A stretch of DNA of 64,000 bases from Temnothorax longispinosus (taxonomy: Eukaryota > Arthropoda > Insecta > Hymenoptera > Formicidae), in the NCBI RefSeq assembly GCF_030848805.1, contig NC_092366.1, positions 18,914,620 to 18,978,619 on the forward strand. The letters run 5' to 3'. Position 1 is the first letter of the stretch. Every line of letters begins with the position of its first letter. The notes under the pieces were generated by a model that saw only the letters and a program-made list of their open reading frames with translations, did not search any database and was not told the origin of the DNA. Positions 57,791 through 64,000 of the stretch are shown here, piece after piece. A program made the translations under genes and the position numbers.

Positions 57791-57819
57791 TTAAACTACT
57801 ACTCCAGGATGCGTTTTAT
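57791..57819 (-). CDS. Nadsyn: Nadsyn coding exon 12, last codons
   Basis: The acceptor TTCTCTGTTGCAG ends at 57820. The exon adds NKTHPGVVV and a stop at 57793-57791. It is supported by the strong donor-acceptor pair and by a poly(A) hexamer about 195 nt further on. The alternative is termination inside exon 11. Confidence 0.6.
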
Positions 57820-60800
57820 CTGCAACAGAGAATGATGCCGGTGATGACTCCTCGATAAAAGCGGCGAGAAGCTCGATAACCGCGGTGGTATAGGTGTGCG
57901 CACGAAATTTCGAGGCCGGTCATTTTGACCTGACCTACGTGCAGCTCCGGGGGGAGTGGGTTTTTCGGTGGGTGCTTTCGCCGAATATTTTGATGATTTC
58001 ATCGGCCGAAATGCGTTGTGCTCGACGTGCTTCGTTAATGCGCGCACTTTGTTTTGTTTACTCACTGCTGATCACGGAGCTGAACGGCATGTATCTGGGC
58101 TTGGCAGGCACTTTCGGAGCACCCTTACGCGGTCTGGACGGCTTCTCTTCGCTGCTGAGTCGTTTCACCTGAAAGGAATTCGACCGTCTTGAGTGTTAAA
58201 TTATAGAAAATCATTTCCCAAGGGTAGCAAGAAGTGTCGACGGTGTCGTTACACGTTAACGTTTTGTTTTCTATACTACTTGCCGTGTTATGTGCATATT
58301 AACTACTCGCTTGCTAACCCTCATGTCGAAACATTCGGAAATCTTTTAACATACTGTCTAATTCCGGCTGGCTCTCGTCGCTGACACGAATTGGATTCGA
58401 CGAGAAAACCCCGTCGATAGGAAAATTCAGGCTCTACGAGCAATTCTGCGCACGACACGCCAAGTTCCACGATGCATGCAAGACTGCTTTCCATAACGCG
58501 TCGCATTTTCGCACGAGTCTTCTAATCGCGGCGTTACTTCGGTCACTCGGCGTTTCCTCTCGCATTCCAACGCTTTGGAATTCGAGGCGAGGTGAGCGTC
58601 GACTTTCTCCGGCATAATTCTCACCTGTTCATCGATCGCCGCGAACTGCCACTTCCACGAGTGGTTATACAGAAAAGGCCGGTGATCGAATCGATTGTCG
58701 TCGGGGCTGTATGACTCCGCGTGGCAGGACGGAGTCAATATCGTCATCTTATGACGATTTATAGCGTAACATCTGTAGAAGTGTTTTACCTTATCGGCAA
58801 TCTGAAAAATTAGAAGTCTTTTCTTTAAATTTACTCAAAAAGAAATTAAATGACTCGATTAGAATCTTGCACGAGAAGCGCACACTCACTTCTTTCGGGG
58901 TACAATGGTCCCACATGTGCACAAGTCTGCAGAACATTGTAAAAGGTCCGGCTTTATTCTGTTTCCTTAACCGTCCGAAAACTGACAATTCCTTGTAGGT
59001 CATACCCATGTCGACTTCATCCAACTGTGCAAGTTGTCCAGCTTGCAGCGGTTCCAATTCCGCAGTGGGTGGCGCCTCCAGGATATTGTCCAAAGCGGAT
59101 ATTCCGTATTTACGTCTAAAATTCAAATCCGGGGTATAACTTTTACCGTCTTGAGTTTTATGCACAAGTATTTGACATCGTAATATACAGAGCGATTCTT
59201 AATTATGTGAAAATAAAGTTATTAAATATTTTAAGATGTCATTTGAAATAAAATAATTGCAACATTTACATCAATTTAGGCTTCAATTTCTGAATTGTAA
59301 TAAATCAAACTAAAGACAATCCTACAATATGCATTACAACGGAAGGCATCTTGAACATTTTCTTTAATTAAAACGTTCACGTGATATTCTTTTCTTGTTT
59401 TCGGCTCTGGATTCGAGTATTAGTATTAAGAATCGCTGTGTATACCATCATTCGTATATAAACGCACCTAAAGAACATGAGAAACTTTTTTAGATCATTC
59501 TTTGCTATGCCACCGATAGGATTGATGTCGGCGCTGCTGCAATCATATTTAGTGAGGTAACCGCGTAAGGCCTCGTCTACGTTACCGCTACCTAATACCA
59601 AGAGGCCACCCGGACGGCCTCTGACCCATAACATTAATTGAGCGAATAAGTAAGCGATCACCATTCGTAACCGAGCCTGAAAGCAAGGTTGTACGCATAG
59701 AGTCGTGTAATTTGATAATCAAGATATTAGTTTCGTCAGGATCAAAGAGCAATTACCTGTACATTTTGCAAGGCCAAGTTCTCTCTAGGCGAACCACCCT
59801 GCACTTTGAATCTCGGTGTTAGCTTAGTAACCTGTTGGAAGATGCCTAAAATCGCGGATATCGCGGTATCTATAACTATCCCATGATGATAGGACCCTAT
59901 TTGACCGGCCAACTCGGCCGCTCGAGCCTTGGTCTCCGCCGACGAATTCTCCGTTCCCATATAACACGTGACCAAGATGGTGTTGCACAATTGCTTCGGA
60001 TCTACCGGTATGTATTCGCAATCGCCGACAATCTTCCTGATATCCGCTAAGACCTGTGTATCTGAATACGAAATACAATTTCCAAAATTTGAAAGAGACT
60101 CCCGTAGTTAAAGAGGAGAAGAGCGTAGCCGAGCCTTACCTCCTCTACCAACCGATTCGACGATCATTTCGCACATCGAGTACACGATGCAAGCTGAAGA
60201 TGCCGAGTCGACGCCACCGCTCAGTGGTAAGAAAAATCCACCTTGGCAAGATCGTCTAAAACGTAAACACGCAATATAGTTAAATAATGCAACAAGCACG
60301 ATATATACACCAATATTTTTCAACTAATTATACATTTAAGCAGCTCATTATGATGATAATAAGAAATAAGTATCTTGATCCTATTCGCACACCTCAGATA
60401 ATCCCACAACCAGCAGGCGGGTGCCATCGCGATCTCTTCTTCCGCGGTGTGATACACGAGACTCGAGTGTCCGTCGTCGTCGCCGAACACATCTTGGACT
60501 CCGTCGAGCGGTCGATCCGGTGGATTCGAGACGAGATTTTCTGGCGTGAGCGCGAAGTCGATTTTCACACGTGGATAACTAGGCGACGCAGCGGCCGCGT
60601 GCGAACGCGATCTGAGGCTGTTTCGGTAATTCCTAGAAAGGGATAATACAGCGTTGCGCTACATTATTTTCTATTTTATGTTATTACCCAAGAGAGATGT
60701 GTGGAATACGTGTTCAAATTATCTCGAAATAAATTGCATTAACACCCGGATGTCGATGCTCAATACTGCTTGGTGGACTTCTCAAGCATTGACACCACTA

Positions 60801-62140
60801 AAGCGGTAAAAGTCAGTCCACATCAAACCCTTTACCTTATATCCTCGAGATCGAATGTGGCGACGGTCACTTCCACGTCCTCGAGAGCGAATTGCCGTCC
60901 GCGATTTAATATATTGCCATTGAGCGTGATGCTGGAACCACCGTTGAAATACAGCCTGCCGCCGTCGCATCCGCGCAAATTACTAAACATATAGCAACCT
61001 CCAGCCTTGAACATAGCTGACTTGACGAGATCCACGTTGATATAGGCCTTGCGAAGCTCGAAGTACGAACCGCTTCCTTTCAGAGAAAAACGATGAAGAA
61101 AAAATAGAAAAGCAATTTTAAAGTGAGCGTACAATCTCATCTTTTGATCTCTTATATACTTTGACAACTGTCTTAATTTTAGAGGAATAAAAAAGTAGGA
61201 AGTAAACGGAAAAAGATGGAGAAGAAATCTACGTCAGTTGTAAAAATTGTCAAATGCATCCTGTAATAATGATTACCGTTCGCAATAATTTCTACGCCGT
61301 CCAATGACATCGGAATATGATTGCTGGATGGGTGCCAAAGTTCCTCACATATTTCGAAACCCACGCACGTGTCCCTCGTCGCGATAACCGCGTCACCGAA
61401 TGGCACTACAGTCTGACCGGTGATTTGCGAAATCATTCGCGGCAGGAAATAATCTTCGACCGTACGTTCCTAATACAAAAAGACATTACGGATTATCGCG
61501 CATCCGGGCCACACATTTTAAACGATCGCGGTGTTATCCTGCATTTCGTTACTTTTGTCCAAGGGGAGAACCATCTGGTTTCCCTGTAGTTGCCGTTTTC
61601 ACAGAGCCGCATTTTCGGCCTGATCAACAAAATCCGTCGATTCAAAAAGGCTATCCTGCAATTGTACGTCACGTTCTTGTGCATCACCGGCATGCCCACG
61701 TCTATCAGTATATCGTCGCAAACGCTGGACTTCAGAATGGTCGCTAAAACTTCCCAGCTATGGAGCAACGTGTCTGATTCGTAGAAGTGGTCTTCGCAGC
61801 TGTAACCGCTGTTGGACCAAATAATAAAAATAATGAAAGCAAAATTGCAATTTTATAAATTATAATTTCATAATTGTACGAATAAAAAAATTTCGTAATT
61901 TTATTATAGAAAATATATTCCTCCAAATAAGCTGGCTAATAACATTTTGTTAACACTTTTACAAAATAATTAAGATCAGTTTCAATCTAATTACCAGATT
62001 TCTAGCTCGGGACCGCTCCTGTAAGTGGCACCGGCGTCCTTCGCCTCTTGTATACTCTGTAAAATTCTCCTGGTATTTCCATCGAAGTCCATCGCCCATT
62101 GATTCAACGTACAAACGGCGACGGTTACCGTACGTCCCAT
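57791..62140 (-). CDS. Nadsyn: Glutamine-dependent NAD+ synthetase (12 coding exons)
   Basis: Exons, in order of reading: 62140-61995, 61808-61553, 61469-61277, 61076-60836, 60632-60393, 60255-60140, 60061-59757, 59676-59468, 59115-58890, 58801-58625, 58168-58066, 57819-57791. They total 2241 nt, 746 residues, with all phases closing. The enzyme amidates nicotinic acid adenine dinucleotide to NAD+ with ATP, using glutamine as ammonia donor, the last step of de novo and Preiss-Handler NAD synthesis in the cytosol. The N-terminal nitrilase-type glutaminase shows Glu45 (GPELEICGY), Lys114 (LIRPKM) and Cys175 (FEICEELW), at the same numbers as in the human enzyme. The C-terminal synthetase shows the ATP-binding SGGVDS loop at residues 371-376, ENLALQNVQ, YLTKYDCSSADINPIGG and EEDMGMTY-like sequence. 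It is longer than human (706) mainly at the C-terminus. The last two exons are less certain than the rest. Confidence 0.95.
58066..58168 (-). CDS. Nadsyn: Nadsyn coding exon 11, C-terminal tail
   Basis: The acceptor ATTCCTTTCAG ends at 58169. The exon encodes VKRLSSEEKPSRPRKGAPK and a Pro/Lys-rich tail ending PFSSVIS. The donor is GCA|GTGAGT (strong). If the donor is skipped, the frame stops two codons later (TAA at 58060-58058). The join DEQ-VKRL is comparable to the human ENQVLQL. Confidence 0.75.
58625..58801 (-). CDS. Nadsyn: Nadsyn coding exon 10
   Basis: This exon encodes IADKVKHFYRCYAINRHK, LTPSCHAESYSPDDNRFDHR and PFLYNHSWKWQF, the conserved end of the enzyme. The donor CAG|GTGAGA at 58624 is a very good match. 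If it is ignored, the frame runs on to TGA at 58427-58429, adding 66 residues rich in Arg/Cys/Glu that look unlike the family. Confidence 0.88.
58890..59115 (-). CDS. Nadsyn: Nadsyn coding exon 9
   Basis: This exon contains APPTAELEPLQAGQLAQLDE, DMGMTYKELSVFGRLRK and GPFTMFCRLVHMW. Acceptor TGAATTTTAG, donor GAA|GTGAGT (strong). Confidence 0.95.
59468..59676 (-). CDS. Nadsyn: Nadsyn coding exon 8
   Basis: This exon contains ARLRMVIAYLFAQLMLW, GGLLVLGSGNVDEALRGY and LTKYDCSSADINPIGG, which bind the dinucleotide and ATP in this family. Acceptor TGCTTTCAG, donor TTTAG|GTGCGT. Confidence 0.95.
59757..60061 (-). CDS. Nadsyn: Nadsyn coding exon 7
   Basis: This exon contains ILVTCYMGTENSSAET, ELAGQIGSYHH, IFQQVT and GGSPRENLALQNVQ. 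The last is a conserved part of the synthetase active site region. Acceptor CGTATTCAG, donor CAG|GTAATT. Confidence 0.95.
60140..60255 (-). CDS. Nadsyn: Nadsyn coding exon 6, ATP-binding loop
   Basis: This short exon carries GGFFLPLSGGVDSASSACIV. SGGVDS is the PPi-binding signature of N-type ATP pyrophosphatases. The donor GGAG|GTAAGG is preferred over the earlier GGTAGAGG because it joins to DTQVLADIRKIVG, matching the family. Confidence 0.94.
60393..60632 (-). CDS. Nadsyn: Nadsyn coding exon 5, interdomain linker
   Basis: This exon opens RNYRNSLRSRSH, continues YPRVKIDFAL, an acidic insertion with a DDD run, then YHTAEEEIAMAPACWLWDYLR, the conserved entry to the synthetase domain. Acceptor CCCTTTCTAG, donor CTGAG|GTGTGC. 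Confidence 0.94.
60836..61076 (-). CDS. Nadsyn: Nadsyn coding exon 4
   Basis: This exon encodes the end of the glutaminase domain: SGSYFELRKA, GCYMFSNLRGCDGGRLYFNGG and VATFDLEDIR, all with clear counterparts in the human enzyme. Acceptor CTCTGAAAG, donor AAG|GTAAAG. Confidence 0.95.
61277..61469 (-). CDS. Nadsyn: Nadsyn coding exon 3
   Basis: This exon encodes residues 135-198 plus one base. It contains VPFGDAVIATRDTC and the catalytic nucleophile Cys175 in FEICEELW, then LDGVEIIANG. Acceptor TTGTATTAG, donor ACG|GTAATC. Confidence 0.95.
61553..61808 (-). CDS. Nadsyn: Nadsyn coding exon 2
   Basis: This exon encodes residues 49-134. It contains CGYSCEDHFYESDT, DVGMPVMHKNVTYNC, the catalytic Lys114 in LIRPKM, and ends RWFSPWTK. 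The acceptor is CCAACAG. The donor AAA|GTAACG is chosen because it joins to ERTVEDYFLPRM, matching the family. Reading past it would stop at 61498-61496. Confidence 0.93.
61995..62140 (-). CDS. Nadsyn: Nadsyn coding exon 1
   Basis: This exon encodes residues 1-48 plus two bases. It starts MGRTVTVAVCTLNQWAMDFD, closely matching known NADSYN N-termini, which fixes the start codon at 62138-62140. It contains the glutaminase catalytic Glu45 in GPELEI. Donor CTG|GTAATT. Confidence 0.96.
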
Positions 62141-62194
62141 GTTGAATAATATTCCAAACGGTTATTCTTAAACAAGACTTGCGAATGCTCCTAT
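62141..62194 (-). other. Nadsyn 5' leader, part before the start codon
   Basis: A good acceptor (TTTATTTCAG) ends at 62195 on the - strand. The 54 nt that follow up to the ATG are non-coding. This implies an upstream leader exon. Confidence 0.6.
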
Positions 62195-63715
62195 CTGAAA
62201 TAAATAAACATATGTCACTATCGACTTAATACACGCCGGGAGATTAGAGTTAGTATCGCGAGACAATTATACAAGTGTTATAGAATTACAATTGTGCAAA
62301 ATTGCTTTTTCAATTAACAGTTTTGATATCAAAAAATAGTAACGTAACAATCAAAGATTAAACTCCAATAGTATAAATATTATATTAATATTTATAAAAC
62401 TCTTAAAAAAATATAAATACTTATAAAGCGTTTAAAACATTCACTGATACCAAATATTCACGTGAGAGAAAGAACGTCTGTCGAACGAAAGGTGCAAAGA
62501 ACTGGAACGCGAGAAAAGTCTGACAGTTCAATCTGAGAATCGTACTGATGCCTCGACGCTCGTTTCGTATGCAATTTATAGCACCATCATTATCCTGACT
62601 GTTAAAAGTCGACGGTCGCGTGTGCGTTCGATGGAACTTCTGGCGGCAGCTTGCCAGCTTAATTCTATCAATTGGAATCCCATCGATCGGTCCCGAGATA
62701 TAAACTGAAAACGTTCCGTTCTCTTCAGTCCGACGCGCGTTGATTGATCAATAATCCGGAAAACCCGGCACGGCCAGGTAGGCACTATCTTACGTAGCAA
62801 CCCTTACAGATCGTTATCTACCGCGCGATCTCTCTTCGCATATCTATCTTTGGGAAATTATTCCCAGCGTTATTAAAATTTAATAATGACGCAGGATGTA
62901 AAAGTTTCACGTAAACGTAATAAAAAGATAATCGTCTGGATAAAAGAAAAAAATAAAAGGAAGAAGAAAGATCTAAACTCTGAACCAAAAGAAAATGCAA
63001 AAAGATGTAAACGTACATGAGAGTCGGAAATTTTACATATTTACGATTAAATCGCGATTTACTATGTCGCTATTATAAATAACATTTCTAATTAACAGAA
63101 TAACGAAATGGCTTTCCAAATATAACATGTCATTCATTAATCTTTCGTTGATAGAACTCTTATATTGAGAAATGCTCTTTCATGCAAAATACTCATCGCC
63201 TATTTCGCGCAACAAGCTAAACTTTAAATTAAAATATAACACGTCGACGGGCAATTAACACGTTGACTGAGTTTTGTACGTTTTACCGTGTACAGTAGAG
63301 GTTTTATTATCACAAGTGTATAATAATAAAATATTGCATAATATAATTAAGTAAAATTATATCATCATGGACAGCATACGTTTTACTTTACTTTATTATC
63401 TAGCTATTTATGTCATTTAAAATTTTACATTACATGGCATTTATCTTTCGATAGCGCCAGTCACCAGTGACCACCATCATAGCGTCACTGAAAAATCAGG
63501 CGCCGATCGGATGACCACCAGTCGTGTATTAAAATGAGCATAATTCTGCTCAAAAAGTATCACCCACGAAAGAAAACTCGGATCAACAATGCTGCTTCTC
63601 TCCCCTTCTTCTCAGATTAATTCGCTCTTGATCATATTTCCCCCGATCGTATCTATTAAACGGAAGCTCTCGCCGCCGGTTTCCGATCAACGAGCTCTCC
63701 ACGAGCGTCGCTTAC
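62195..63715 (-). other. Putative Nadsyn leader intron
   Basis: This is 1.5 kb of AT-rich sequence between the proposed leader exon and coding exon 1. No coding sequence or repeat was recognised. Its status depends on the donor at 63715 being used with the acceptor at 62195. Confidence 0.4.
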
Positions 63716-63860
63716 CTCGGAAACGTCGATAGAATGAGTCAAGTTACCGACGAGATATTATATCGATGAGCCGCGCCGGCGGCCTTCTGAAACGAGAAGC
63801 GGTTAACGAACGATCGTTCCGAGGGTAGCTCCGCCCACGATTCGCGACGGTTGTCAGGCA
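63716..63860 (-). promoter_or_regulatory. Candidate Nadsyn leader exon and core promoter
   Basis: CCGAG|GTAAGC is a near-perfect donor ending an exon at 63716 on the - strand. It would pair with the acceptor at 62195 across a 1.5 kb leader intron. The block behind it is GC-rich (63,660-63,950) and carries TATCGATG at 63761-63768, a 7-of-8 match to the DRE motif bound by DREF at insect housekeeping promoters. The exon's outer end is unknown; the coordinate given is approximate. Confidence 0.4.
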
Positions 63861-64000
63861 ATCATCCAGGGAACGTTTCGCTGAATGTCTTCAGCAATGG
63901 GCCAGGTTCCTTTCCGCGTTCGCCAGGTCGAATCTACCCCTAAGTCTGGCGGAGCTCCTAGTATAACTTGTACCCTCTCGTCGGCACCTCGGTGAACCGC

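Noticed and set aside
57799..58065. Separate - strand ORF of 88 codons
   Set aside because: It lies in the intron between Nadsyn exons 11 and 12, begins at a non-ATG or internal codon right at the donor, and overlaps the exon 12 acceptor in another frame.
58427..58624. Extension of Nadsyn exon 10 to TGA at 58427
   Set aside because: It crosses an excellent donor and yields an atypical Arg/Cys-rich tail. Splicing to 58168 gives a better continuation. It is kept as an alternative in the findings.

Overview
This is arthropod nuclear DNA, most likely from a hymenopteran insect, perhaps an ant. The evidence is intron-rich genes with GT-AG introns, insect-type Ovo and NAD synthetase proteins, AT-rich DNA alternating with short CpG-rich blocks, many microsatellites, and two copies of a tRNA-derived SINE. 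The order-level guess is an inference from composition and protein character, not a proof.

Two genes can be read completely. (1) On the + strand, the ovo/shavenbaby zinc-finger transcription factor is encoded by nine coding exons between 31597 and 52121. All exon phases close, giving 2739 nt and 912 residues. (2) On the - strand, glutamine-dependent NAD+ synthetase (Nadsyn) is encoded by twelve coding exons between 62140 and 57791, giving 2241 nt and 746 residues. A non-coding leader exon probably lies near 63716. The two genes converge, so 52122-57790 holds both 3' ends.

Layout. 1-30,480 is a roughly 30 kb stretch with no recognisable conserved gene. It contains a CpG-rich promoter-like block with a candidate spliced leader (about 1400-2467 joined to a 42-nt exon at 2867-2908), three copies of one interspersed repeat (3029-5287), two SINEs (6399-6648 and 13566-13770), one plausible unknown single-exon ORF on the - strand (10446-10787), and many simple repeats. 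By analogy with shavenbaby in flies, much of it may be cis-regulatory DNA for ovo. 30,480-31,596 is the GC-rich promoter and 5' leader of ovo, with an NRF-1/Ewg-type palindrome. 31,754-45,523 is the 13.8 kb first intron. 45,524-52,121 holds ovo exons 2-9, with a candidate small membrane-protein ORF nested in intron 3. 52,122 to about 56,000 is the ovo 3' flank, with five Pumilio-type motifs and a long foldback hairpin. 57,594-64,000 is Nadsyn.

The two genes are not functionally linked as far as the sequence shows. Ovo is a nuclear regulator of epidermal and germline fate. Its N-terminus carries the conserved segment that in flies is the target of Pri-peptide-triggered proteasomal processing. 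Nadsyn is a housekeeping enzyme that amidates NaAD to NAD+. The most checkable observations are the in-frame alternative acceptors in ovo, the nested small ORF, the SINE pair with a conserved stem-loop, the 3' foldback with clustered Pumilio motifs, the 42-nt exon, and the choice between two C-termini in Nadsyn.
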